The translations under genes and the position numbers were made by a program. Positions 46,226-54,460 of a stretch of DNA of 64,000 nt are shown here, piece by piece. The stretch comes from Phycisphaeraceae bacterium (GTDB lineage: Bacteria > Planctomycetota > Phycisphaerae > Phycisphaerales > Phycisphaeraceae): positions 124,001 to 188,000 of the forward strand of contig JAJDCS010000039.1 in the NCBI GenBank assembly GCA_029260715.1, in the 5' to 3' direction. The notes beneath the pieces were generated by a model. That model was not told the DNA's origin, did no database searches, and was given only the letters and a program-made list of their open reading frames with translations. The first letter of the stretch is position 1, and each line of letters begins with the position of its first letter.

Positions 46226-46252
46226 CTCGCCGCGACCGTCAGGGAGCGGTCC
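46226..46252 (-). repeat. Dispersed intergenic repeat, copy D
   Basis: The reverse complement reads GGACCGCTCCCTGACGGTCG followed by CGGCGAG, matching the family core. It lies upstream of msrA in the orientation opposite to copy E, which lies downstream. Confidence 0.72.
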
Positions 46253-46358
46253 AAACGACATCAATGCCTGATTTTGCGAAAGAATCGACAAACGCTATAC
46301 GCCTCCTTACACGCACCCTAAAATATCCCGAGTAATCCCGTCAAAGGAGCACTGATTC

Positions 46359-46829
46359 ATGGAAACCGCAACCTTCGCAGCTGGCTGTTTTTGGGGCGTA
46401 GAAGCCGCGTTCCGCAGGGTTAAGGGCGTCAGCGCCACAGCCGTGGGGTACACCGGCGGGACGGTGGAGAACCCGGCCTATGAAAACGTCTGCACCGGGC
46501 GCACCGGCCACGCCGAGGCGGTCGAGGTGCAGTTCGATCCGCAACAGGTTACTTACGCACAGCTTTTGGATGTGTTCTGGAGCAGCCACAACCCCACCAC
46601 GCTCAACCGCCAGGGGCCGGACGTGGGCACACAGTACCGGTCGGCTATCTATTACCACTCGCCCCAGCAGCAAACCGAAGCAATCGCGTCTAAGGAAGCT
46701 TCGGAGAAGAGCGGCAAGCACGCGAAGCCGATCGTGACGGAGATCACGTCCGCAGCCACGTTCTACCGGGCTGAAGAGTACCACCAGCAGTACCTGGAGA
46801 AGCGTGGGCAGGCGAGTTGCCATTTGTAG
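46359..46829 (+). CDS. msrA: Peptide methionine sulfoxide reductase A
   Basis: The 156-residue enzyme has the catalytic GCFWG motif with nucleophile C10. It continues [26 protein letters not shown] and has EEYHQQYL near the C-terminus. It repairs methionine-S-sulfoxide in proteins. The C-terminal SCHL cysteine may serve as resolving residue. AAGGAG is nine bases ahead. Inverted copies of the dispersed repeat bracket the gene. Confidence 0.96.
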   Translation: METATFAAGCFWGVEAAFRRVKGVSATAVGYTGGTVENPAYENVCTGRTGHAEAVEVQFDPQQVTYAQLLDVFWSSHNPTTLNRQGPDVGTQYRSAIYYHSPQQQTEAIASKEASEKSGKHAKPIVTEITSAATFYRAEEYHQQYLEKRGQASCHL

Positions 46830-46865
46830 ATTGTGTCATTGCTCGTGATTGGGTGAGCATGAAGA

Positions 46866-46897
46866 GACCGCTCCCTCACGGTCGCGGCTCGTAGCGG
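46866..46897 (+). repeat. Dispersed intergenic repeat, copy E
   Basis: The sequence reads GACCGCTCCCTCACGGTCGC followed by GGCTCGTAGCGG, lying between msrA and the convergent recJ gene. With copy D it brackets msrA as an inverted pair about 610 bases apart. Confidence 0.72.
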
Positions 46898-46915
46898 ACG
46901 GTTTTTGGGTGTGCG

Positions 46916-48688
46916 TTATGCGAGGCGAAGGTCTTTGACGTGCATCTCCGCGCGTTTTCGGCCGTCCCACCAGGAGAGCTTGGGCTCGAACACCACGTCC
47001 AGCGTCACGCCAGCGGGCAGTTGCGTGGCTAGATCGCCCAGCCCGAACCCCACCGCCGAGATCAACCGTCGGCCCTGACGCAGCACCATGCGCAGGTGGT
47101 CGCCGCCCTTGCCCACCTGCCACGCTTGGCGCTCGGTTTGTACGCCCCTCGCACACAAGAGCGGCCGGGGGTTGGCGCGCCCGAACGGGGCGAGGCGGTC
47201 AATCTGCTCGAACAGCTCAACGGACACGTGATCCAGCGTGCAGAAGGCGTCAACGTCGAGCGTGTGGACGAGTTGGTCGGGGCGGAGCTTGTCGTTGACG
47301 AAGGCGACGATGCGGCTGCGGAACGCTTCGACCTGTTGTGCTTTCATGCGCAGGCCCGCGGCCATGGCGTGACCGCCGAAGCTGTCGAGCATGGCGGCGC
47401 AGTGGTCGATGGCGTCGTAGATGGATACGCCGTCAACGCTGCGCGCTGAGCCGTGCGCCTCGGGGCCGTCGTCCCCGTCGCGGTAGTTGAGTACCACCAC
47501 AGGCCGCGCGAACTCGTCGACAAGGCGACTCGCGACGATGCCCACCACGCCCGGGTGCCACCCCTCTTTGCCCAGCACGATCGCGCGGTGGTCGGGGCTG
47601 TTGTACCCGGCGTCGACAACCATCTGCCTTGCCTCTTGAAAGATCGCCTTCTCGGTCGAGCGGCGGCGGTCGTTCTCGGTGGTCAGGAAGTTAGCGATGG
47701 TGGCTGCTTCTTCGGCGTTTTCGGTGGTCAACAATTGCACGGCTCGTTCGGCGTGGCCCATGCGCCCGCAGGCGTTGAGGCGGGGGCCGAGGATGAAGCC
47801 TACGTGGTACGAGTCGATCTTTTCGTCGCGCAGGCGCGAGGCGTCGATCAAGGCGTTGAGGCCCACGAACCGCGTGCGTTTGATCTGGCCTAAGCCATAG
47901 GTCGCCAGCACGCGGTTTTCGTCCACCAGCGGGACCACATCCGCCACGGTGCCAAGCGCCACGTAACTGAGCAGGTCCAAGAGCAGTTGCTTAAACGCTT
48001 CGGGCAGACGGTCGGACCCGCAGTGTTGCTTGGCAAACGCCCAGCCCAGCTTGAACGCCACCGCGGCGCCGCACAGCGACGCGAACGGGTACGCGGAGCC
48101 GGGCAGGTTGGGGTGTACAATCGTGTGCGCATCGGGCAGGCAGCCCGGCTGGGCGTCGAACTGGTGGTGGTCGGTGATGATCAGGTCAATGCCTGCTTGC
48201 TTGGCGACACGCGCCGGTTCGATCGCGGTGATGCCGCAATCGACCGAAACGATCACCGGGTTGTCACCGGCTAATTGCAGGATCGCCTGCTCGTTTAGGC
48301 CGTAACCCTCGTCGACGCGGTGCGGGGTATAGACGCTCACTTGCGCGCCGGCGAGTTGCAGAATATGCCAGAGCACGGCGCTGGCGGTGATGCCGTCCAC
48401 GTCGTAGTCGCCGTAGATCACGATCGGCTGATGATTTTGAACGGCTTGGCAGAGTCGCTGTGCGGCTTGCGTGGCGCCGGGCAGCAGTTCGGGGTCGTGC
48501 AGATCGCTTAGCTTCGGCTCCAAGAACCGGCGGGCGGTGTCCGAGTCATCGCCCCCCCTGGTTTGCAACAGACCGGCCACGAGCGGGTGCAGGCCGAACC
48601 GCGAGGCTAACGGGTCGCGGTGGGCCTGTGAATCGCCACTTGCCTTGGGCAGTCGCCAGTGTTTGCGTATCCCCACGGCGGTTGTCAT
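46916..48688 (-). CDS. recJ: Single-stranded-DNA-specific exonuclease RecJ
   Basis: ATG 48688 (MTTAVGIRKHWRLPK) is preferred over an in-frame start at 48712, giving 590 residues. The DHH-family motifs are intact: VIYGDYDVDGITASAV, SVDCGITA, IITDHHQFD, and ILGPRLNACGRMGHAERAV. The DHHA1 part follows (GHAMAAGL near residue 420), and the C-terminal OB-like region is present. It degrades 5' single-stranded DNA in recombination and mismatch repair. The gene is convergent with msrA. Confidence 0.95.
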   Translation of the reverse strand: MTTAVGIRKHWRLPKASGDSQAHRDPLASRFGLHPLVAGLLQTRGGDDSDTARRFLEPKLSDLHDPELLPGATQAAQRLCQAVQNHQPIVIYGDYDVDGITASAVLWHILQLAGAQVSVYTPHRVDEGYGLNEQAILQLAGDNPVIVSVDCGITAIEPARVAKQAGIDLIITDHHQFDAQPGCLPDAHTIVHPNLPGSAYPFASLCGAAVAFKLGWAFAKQHCGSDRLPEAFKQLLLDLLSYVALGTVADVVPLVDENRVLATYGLGQIKRTRFVGLNALIDASRLRDEKIDSYHVGFILGPRLNACGRMGHAERAVQLLTTENAEEAATIANFLTTENDRRRSTEKAIFQEARQMVVDAGYNSPDHRAIVLGKEGWHPGVVGIVASRLVDEFARPVVVLNYRDGDDGPEAHGSARSVDGVSIYDAIDHCAAMLDSFGGHAMAAGLRMKAQQVEAFRSRIVAFVNDKLRPDQLVHTLDVDAFCTLDHVSVELFEQIDRLAPFGRANPRPLLCARGVQTERQAWQVGKGGDHLRMVLRQGRRLISAVGFGLGDLATQLPAGVTLDVVFEPKLSWWDGRKRAEMHVKDLRLA

Positions 48689-48853
48689 GCCGTTTATCAT
48701 ACCTGTAAACATTCACGTGTGTTGGCCTTACGGCACAGGGCGGCGACTCGACGCGGGGGCTAAAACCACACCCCAAAATGGCCGATAAAAATAGCGTCTG
48801 CACAGTGCCTTCATCACATGTCTTGGAGCCGCCTCTCACTGGGGAAAGACACA

Positions 48854-49333
48854 GTGACCCGAATCATGCTTCGATCGTGTCGCCCCGTCAGGCCTGCCAC
48901 CCGGCGCGTGGCTACAAAGCCGGGGTTCACCCTCGTTGAAATCTTGATCGTTGTGGTCATCTTGGGGATCCTCGCATCGGTCGTGGTGGGCAAGTTTATC
49001 GGTGTGTTCGCCAGCTCGCGCGACAGTTCGATCCAGATGAACCTGTTCCGTATCCGTTCTCAAATCGGCGTGTACCGTGAACAGCACAACGCGTACCCCA
49101 CGTTAGCGAACTTTGTCAACCAGTTGACCATGGCCACCGACATCAGCGGCAACACCGCCGCGCCGGGCACGCCGGGGTTCTTCTTCGGCCCCTACCTCAG
49201 CCGTATGCCGACCAACCCCAACACCAGCGCCAACGCCGTCGGCAACGGCGCGGTCGGCACCAGCGACTGGTTTTATGACGACACCACGGGCGACTTCCAC
49301 GCCAACGACTCCGCGGCCACCTTCGCTTACTGA
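48854..49333 (+). CDS. Type II secretion / type IV pilin-like pseudopilin
   Basis: The prepilin peptidase site and methylation motif are GFTLVEILIVVVILGILAS, followed by a hydrophobic helix. The C-terminal part has a conserved helix (QMNLFRIRSQIGVYREQHN) and YPTLANFVNQLT, like GspG-type pseudopilins. It ends with a Ser/Asp-rich strand. GTG 48854 has GGGGAAAG five bases ahead and gives a 24-residue leader; ATG 48818 or 48866 are alternatives. It would be processed at the inner membrane. No other secretion-pilus gene is nearby, so it is an orphan pseudopilin. Confidence 0.85.
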   Translation: MTRIMLRSCRPVRPATRRVATKPGFTLVEILIVVVILGILASVVVGKFIGVFASSRDSSIQMNLFRIRSQIGVYREQHNAYPTLANFVNQLTMATDISGNTAAPGTPGFFFGPYLSRMPTNPNTSANAVGNGAVGTSDWFYDDTTGDFHANDSAATFAY

Positions 49334-49379
49334 CCCGCCGCCCAGTGTCTCACGGCCCCGCCGCATCCACCGCTAAGCT

Positions 49380-49409
49380 TTGTACAGCGTAAAACCGTGC
49401 GGGTATACT
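49380..49409 (+). promoter_or_regulatory. Sigma-70-like promoter ahead of the SpoIID-type gene
   Basis: TTGTAC (49380-49385) and TATACT (49404-49409) are separated by 18 bases. The expected start of transcription near 49416 suits a coding start at or after 49438. Confidence 0.5.
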
Positions 49410-49437
49410 TAATTTAGTCTGCTTATCGTTTACCCAT

Positions 49438-50844
49438 TTGGGCGGTAACACAGCCCGAATCGGCGGTGCCACACGCAGAGCAATCACCGTGCGAACGATC
49501 GATTCCAACAACCACCGCGGCCGAGACGGCGAGTTGCCCTTCTATATGCTGGGCGGCTTGGCCACAACGTCTGTCATGGCTTGTCTGGCCGTGCTGTTAC
49601 TGCCGGCTTGCCAGCCCAGGCCGGAACACGGCTACGTCAACAGCTCGCTGCTGACCAAGATCAACGCCGAGCCGACGGTGCGTGTGCGCATCGCCAAGGG
49701 TGTGACCCGGGTGCGTCTGGACGGCCCGCCGCGGCTTAGCATCGAGCCGAGGCGAGGCGACCACCCACTGGCGGCTCGCGACGTTGAGCTGAACCTAGTC
49801 ACGCCGGTCATCATCGATCGGCGCAAAGGGGCGTTTCGGGTCCATTCCGCGGACGGGCAGTGGATCATCTGGCGGCTGCCGGGCATGGCGATCGTGTCAC
49901 AATCGGCCGAGCCGATCCGTGTGAACGGCGCGGCTTACCCCGGCAGGATGGTGCTCACCCCCGTGTCCGACAGCGACGGCAAACCCGCCAACCGCATCGA
50001 CGTGGTCAACCACGTGCCCATGGAGCAATACCTGCCGGGCGTCTTGGACAAAGAGTTGTACGCCAACTGGTCGTTGGAGACGTTTAAAGCCCAGGCGATC
50101 GCTGCCAGGTCGTACGCCATCGACCAATGCGCCCGCAACCGCAGCCGCCACTTCGATCTGTCGTCCACAACCGCCAGCCAGGTCTACGGCGGGGCCGTCG
50201 CACACGCGCGAGCGCGTTCCGCGGTTAGCCGAACACGCGGGTTCGTGCTGACTTTCCGCGGTCAGGTGCTGGCTGCTTTCTACTCCAGTTGCTGCGGCGG
50301 CATCGGTCAGGACGCGGCCATCGCCTTCCCCAACGGCCCCGACATCCCACCGCTCGAAGCCCGGCACCACGGCACAACCTGCGCCATCAGCCCCCACTTC
50401 CAGTGGGGGCCGATCACACGCAGCCTGGCCTTGCTCACTCGCCGCTTCGCCGCGTGGGGCAAGGCCAACAGCCACCCCATCGCGGGAATCCGCAGCATCG
50501 CCGCGATCACGGTCACCGGGCGTAACCGTGTCGGGCGCCCGTCGGTGTACACCGTCACAGGCGTGCTTGGCCAACCGTTTGAAATCAATGCCGAACAGCT
50601 TCGCTTCGCCTGCAACTACGAAGAGTTGGGGCTGGAGCAGCTCCCTCAACTCTCCCGTCTCAAGAGTGGTTTTTTTGAGGCTGTCATCGAAGGCGACAAG
50701 GTGGTCTTCACCGGCCACGGTTTTGGCCACGGTGTGGGTATGTGCCAGTGGGGCGCGCACGCCCTGGCGAAGCGAGGCCAATCCGCGGGGCGGATCCTCA
50801 GGTTCTACTACCCCGGCACGGTCATCGAGCGCGCGTACCCGTAA
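49438..50844 (+). CDS. SpoIID/LytB-domain protein (peptidoglycan glycan-strand lytic enzyme type)
   Basis: The 468-residue product reads from TTG 49438; later in-frame starts (49489, 49546) are possible. A lipoprotein signal (AVLLLPACQ) is present at about 45-60. The SpoIID domain (about 200-465) has VPMEQYLPGVLDKELYANWS with the catalytic Glu followed by FKAQAIAARSYAI. It also has FYSSCCGG and the C-terminal GHGFGHGVGMCQWGAHALA. SpoIID cleaves glycan strands lacking peptide stems. This agrees with the view that planctomycetes make peptidoglycan. A promoter is visible just upstream. Confidence 0.9.
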   Translation: MGGNTARIGGATRRAITVRTIDSNNHRGRDGELPFYMLGGLATTSVMACLAVLLLPACQPRPEHGYVNSSLLTKINAEPTVRVRIAKGVTRVRLDGPPRLSIEPRRGDHPLAARDVELNLVTPVIIDRRKGAFRVHSADGQWIIWRLPGMAIVSQSAEPIRVNGAAYPGRMVLTPVSDSDGKPANRIDVVNHVPMEQYLPGVLDKELYANWSLETFKAQAIAARSYAIDQCARNRSRHFDLSSTTASQVYGGAVAHARARSAVSRTRGFVLTFRGQVLAAFYSSCCGGIGQDAAIAFPNGPDIPPLEARHHGTTCAISPHFQWGPITRSLALLTRRFAAWGKANSHPIAGIRSIAAITVTGRNRVGRPSVYTVTGVLGQPFEINAEQLRFACNYEELGLEQLPQLSRLKSGFFEAVIEGDKVVFTGHGFGHGVGMCQWGAHALAKRGQSAGRILRFYYPGTVIERAYP

Positions 50845-50854
50845 AAAGCCATGA

Positions 50855-52990
50855 TTAGAATCGGATCGACACGCCCGCCCCGGCGCCGAAGTCCGAGTGG
50901 TACTGCCCGACGATCGATAGCTCTTTGGTTAGCGTCCACTCCAAACCGGCCAGCCATTCCCAGCGTTCTTCGGTGTCGTATTGGGCTTCGGCGAACGCCG
51001 AGAGGCGGTCCGTGATTTGGATGTCCTTATGCACCGCCGCCCGGAACTCGCCTTCCGTGTCCACCCACAGGCTGCTTTCAATATTGAAAGGCAGCAGGTA
51101 GCGGACGCCGAAGACACCCCGCGTGTGCTCTTCCGTGACATCCACGCCGCCGAACAGCGTTAAGAAACGATCGAAATAACGGTTGTAGGTAGCCTCGACT
51201 TCGAACTGATCGTCGTCGCCTTGGTCCTCCCAGGCCCCTTCCCACTTGACGCTGAATATGTTGCGCGTGTTGGACAGGACGATCTCGCCATCACTCATCT
51301 GCGACAGAAACGCGGCTTGACCCCAGAAGTAAAACGGGTCGTGGTGCATCTCGTTGCCCGGCTCATGGCGGATGGCGGCGATCACGGGGTCGGGCTGTGA
51401 GCCTTCGTAGTGAACGATGCGCGTCATGCCGGACATCATGTGGTACAGCACGTGGCAGTGCATAAACCAATCTTTGTCCTCGCTGCCATAAAACTCAATC
51501 ACTCGCTTGCCGAATGGTGGGATGTCCACGGTGTGCTTGAGCGGGGCGTGGTCGCCTTGGCCGTTGAGCACGCGGAAGAAGTGGCCGTGCAGGTGGATGG
51601 GGTGGTTCATCATCGTCTTGTTCTCGAAGACGATGCGCACGTTCTGGCCCTTGCGCACGACGATGTAATCGGCTTCGGACAGCGTCTTGCCGTTGAACGA
51701 CCAGATGTACCGCTCCATGTCACCGGTGAGGTTCAGGTTGATTGTTTGCCAAGGCCTGTCCGGCGGCAGCGTGGTGGGCTGGGGTGATCGTAGCCGCTCG
51801 TACGGATTACCCGGTCGCGGTGGGTCGGGCTGGCGCGCCGGCGGCTGCATTGCATGACCCCTGCCGTGGTCCATTGCGTGGTGCTCGCCGTGGCCGGTGT
51901 CTTGCTTGGGCATATTCATGTCCGCGTGGCCGCCGTGGTCCATGCCCATGGCGCTGTGTGCTCTGTACAGGTCGGGCTTGGGGATGTCGGGGGCGGCTAC
52001 GCGCTTACCGGTGCCCAGGTAGGCGGACGCGTGCCCCGATCCGTCTTGAGCGGTGGCGCGGAACTCAAACGCCCCACCGCCTTGGGGGATAGTGACCAGC
52101 ACGTCGTAGGTCTCGGCGATCGCCACGAGCATGCGGTCTGTCTCGAATGGCTCAACGTCTAGTCCGTCCGCCGCGACGACACGTATCGGCCCGCCAGCGA
52201 ATTGCAGGTAGAAATATGTCGCCGACGACCCGTTAATGATGCGCAGCAAGACCGTCTGCCCCGGCGCGGCCTCGATCGCGGTTTCCGGTTTGCCGTTGGC
52301 TAAGAAGCGGTCGTAGGCCACATCGGAAATGTCCATCGGCGGCATGCGGTCGAGCGACTGCTGGAGGGTTTCTTTGAGCGCGCCGGTTTGTATCGCCCCG
52401 ATCAGGTTGGGCATCGCCCCTTTTTTGAGCATGTAGTATTCGCTGCCGCGCTTGAGCGTGCGCATCACCTCTTTGGGGTCTTCGTCGGTCCAATCCGACA
52501 GCATGACCACGTGCTCTGCGTCGGCGTGGACGCGTTTTTCTTTGTGATGGATCACGATCGAGCCTAAAACACCCCGCTGTTCCTGGAGGCCTGTGTGGGA
52601 GTGGTACCAGTACGTGCCCGACTGCTTGATCGGGAAGGAGTATGTATAGGTCTGGCCGGGGCGGATCGGCGGTGTAGTCAGGTATGGCACGCCGTCTTCT
52701 TTGTTGGGCAGCAGCAACCCGTGCCAGTGGATGGATGTTTCCACGTCCATGCGGTTGTGGACGCGCACCACGAGGTCGTCGCCTTCGGTCATTTCGAGTG
52801 TTGGGCCGGGGAGCTGCCCGTTGATCGTCATGGCGCGCACGTCTTTGCCGGTGAAGTTGACGGTCTTGTAATCAACGACGAGGTCGTACTCGACGGTCCC
52901 GGCCATAGCGATGCCGCACCACCCTACCAGCAGAGCAAACACGGTTGCGAAATGAACAACCAAAGGTCTTGATTGATTTCTGAGGCGCAT
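50855..52990 (-). CDS. Copper-type multicopper oxidase fused to a C-terminal outer-membrane barrel
   Basis: ATG 52990 is preferred over TTG 53026 and gives 711 residues. Residues 1-30 are a signal peptide. Copper-site motifs are SIHWHG (about 87-92), YWYHSHTG (about 127-134), HPIHLHGHFF (about 462) and WFMHCHVLYHMMSGM (about 510), the full T1/T2/T3 set of CopA-type oxidases. A Met/His-rich insert (MGMDHGGHADMNMPKQ, about 347-385) likely binds copper. From about 550 the sequence changes to alternating amphipathic strands (DPFYFWGQAAFLSQM, RYLLPFNIESSLWVDTEGEF) ending in IRF, a typical barrel terminal aromatic. This part resembles the CopB-type copper outer-membrane protein. The arsI-like gene is divergent. 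Confidence 0.85.
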   Translation of the reverse strand: MRLRNQSRPLVVHFATVFALLVGWCGIAMAGTVEYDLVVDYKTVNFTGKDVRAMTINGQLPGPTLEMTEGDDLVVRVHNRMDVETSIHWHGLLLPNKEDGVPYLTTPPIRPGQTYTYSFPIKQSGTYWYHSHTGLQEQRGVLGSIVIHHKEKRVHADAEHVVMLSDWTDEDPKEVMRTLKRGSEYYMLKKGAMPNLIGAIQTGALKETLQQSLDRMPPMDISDVAYDRFLANGKPETAIEAAPGQTVLLRIINGSSATYFYLQFAGGPIRVVAADGLDVEPFETDRMLVAIAETYDVLVTIPQGGGAFEFRATAQDGSGHASAYLGTGKRVAAPDIPKPDLYRAHSAMGMDHGGHADMNMPKQDTGHGEHHAMDHGRGHAMQPPARQPDPPRPGNPYERLRSPQPTTLPPDRPWQTINLNLTGDMERYIWSFNGKTLSEADYIVVRKGQNVRIVFENKTMMNHPIHLHGHFFRVLNGQGDHAPLKHTVDIPPFGKRVIEFYGSEDKDWFMHCHVLYHMMSGMTRIVHYEGSQPDPVIAAIRHEPGNEMHHDPFYFWGQAAFLSQMSDGEIVLSNTRNIFSVKWEGAWEDQGDDDQFEVEATYNRYFDRFLTLFGGVDVTEEHTRGVFGVRYLLPFNIESSLWVDTEGEFRAAVHKDIQITDRLSAFAEAQYDTEERWEWLAGLEWTLTKELSIVGQYHSDFGAGAGVSIRF

Positions 52991-53290
52991 AACAGTCACG
53001 TTATGCGTGGCAAATGCGGATGACAAGCGACACCGCTCGATCTAAAGGCGAAGCGTCAAGTTACGGCTCTATAAGCCCAGTATTCGTTACAGCCAGGGGT
53101 ATTGCTGGGCAAATCGCTGGCTAGCAGTGACGGGGGTGGCTGGCTCGATTACATATACCAAGTTCGGCACGATCTATTTGTTATCAGCGACTGCGCCAAA
53201 CACTAGGTGAAAGGCTGCGTCTTTTCGGAAGCGGCTCCGTCTATAAAGGTAGGAATGAAACCCGTATTTTCCAATTTAAAGGAGTAAGCC
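52991..53290. other. Divergent intergenic region of the copper/arsenic island
   Basis: These 300 bases separate the divergent multicopper oxidase and arsI-like genes and must hold both promoters. The arsI-like gene has AAAGGAG at the right edge. I find no confident -35/-10 pair and no clear metal-operator palindrome. The TGTTG-N10-CAACA motif of the left end is absent here. Confidence 0.45.
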
Positions 53291-53740
53291 ATGAATCCTC
53301 AACCCTTTGTAGATTTTCCCAACAACAGCCGTATTCACGTAGGGCTAGCCGTTACAGACCTGGAACGGTCTAAACAATTTTACCGTGCGTTATTCGGTAC
53401 GGAACCCGTCAAAGAACGCCCTGGATATGTAAAGTTTGAATCGACCGACCCTTCAGTTAATTTGTCGTTGAATCAAACCGATGCCGAACAAAGACCCATC
53501 AATCCAGCGACGCACTACGGCATACAAGTTAAATCAACACAAGCGGTCGACGAGGCGGCCCGGAGATTTCAAGCCGCGGGCTTAAATACGCTCATGGAAC
53601 GGCACACCACCTGTTGCTACGCTCTACAGGACAAGGCGTGGGTCGTGGACCCTGACGGGAACCGCTGGGAAATCTTTGTGGTTTTGGAGACTAACACGGA
53701 ACACAAGAAAAACGCCAATTCAACCTGTTGTGTCACGTAA
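53291..53740 (+). CDS. ArsI/CadI-family VOC metalloprotein (organoarsenical C-As lyase type)
   Basis: The 149-residue vicinal-oxygen-chelate protein has likely Fe ligands H16 (RIHVGLAVTDL), H75 (THYGIQV) and E127 (DPDGNRWEIF). The vicinal pair C108-C109 (ERHTTCCYALQDKAW) binds trivalent arsenicals in ArsI. A second CC lies near the end (STCCVT). ArsI is an Fe(II) dioxygenase that cleaves C-As bonds; CadI relatives are cadmium-induced. Ideal AAAGGAG precedes the start. A SigZ-like sigma factor starts 42 bases downstream, so they form a likely operon. Confidence 0.9.
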   Translation: MNPQPFVDFPNNSRIHVGLAVTDLERSKQFYRALFGTEPVKERPGYVKFESTDPSVNLSLNQTDAEQRPINPATHYGIQVKSTQAVDEAARRFQAAGLNTLMERHTTCCYALQDKAWVVDPDGNRWEIFVVLETNTEHKKNANSTCCVT

Positions 53741-53782
53741 AACCGATGCGCCGTCTGCCCCAGCGGCGCGGCAGCGAAAACC

Positions 53783-54352
53783 ATGAAACAGAAATTATCC
53801 ACAAAAAGCATATGGGAGCTCCTCAGCGCCAAGCTGAGGGGCTTTATTCTTTCCCGTGTCCACGACGAAAACGTCGCATCGGATTTGGTTCAGGAAACCT
53901 TTCTTCGTATCCATAAGAGCCTGGATACGATCGACGACGATAGCCGGGTCGAGTCCTGGGTCTTTCAGATAGCCAGGCATTTGATCGCGGACTACTACCG
54001 ATCCCAAAAAAAGACGGCTACGCCACTGGGTATTGAACCCGAAAACGGCACCGAAAAATCAGACAACATGAACGACCGTGCCGCTGGCTGGATCGCTGAG
54101 ATGATCGGGCAACTCCCCGACACCTACCGCGAAGCGGTGCGGCTCTATGAGATGGAACACCTACCCCAGCAGGAGATCGCGGACCGCCTGGGGATAACCC
54201 TCTCGGGGACAAAATCCCGGATCCAACGCGGCCGTGAACTCATCAAGGCATCCCTAGACGCCTGCTGCAAATTTGAGTTTGATGCACGCGGCAATATCCT
54301 CGATTATGAAAAGAAGAATACCACGGCTTGTTGCGACACCTGTGATGATTGA
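53783..54352 (+). CDS. SigZ-type sigma-70 family factor with Cys-rich tail
   Basis: The 189-residue factor has sigma region 2 (DLVQETFLRIHKSLDTI, ESWVFQIARHLIADYYRSQKK) and region 4 (LPDTYREAVRLYEMEHLPQQ, then IADRLGITLSGTKSRIQRGRE). The C-terminal tail holds C161-C162 (ACCKFEFDARGNI) and C183, C184, C187 (TACCDTCDD). SigZ family members share the CC-K-F-x-F-D and terminal Cys features. Direct thiol sensing of arsenite, cadmium or similar ions is plausible. No anti-sigma gene is present. It follows the arsI-like gene at 42 bases. Confidence 0.9.
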   Translation: MKQKLSTKSIWELLSAKLRGFILSRVHDENVASDLVQETFLRIHKSLDTIDDDSRVESWVFQIARHLIADYYRSQKKTATPLGIEPENGTEKSDNMNDRAAGWIAEMIGQLPDTYREAVRLYEMEHLPQQEIADRLGITLSGTKSRIQRGRELIKASLDACCKFEFDARGNILDYEKKNTTACCDTCDD

Positions 54353-54460
54353 CCCTCTACCCGACGCCCGGTGTAGCCGGCGCATGTACCGGCGTTAACA
54401 AAGCAATCAAGACGGCCGAACCTTCTTTAGGCGAGCCAAACTTTTACACCCGCGGCCGCT

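Noticed and set aside
52991-53290. Riboswitch before the arsI-like gene
   Set aside because: No known riboswitch core pattern was recognised; the GC-rich segments do not form a convincing conserved architecture by eye.
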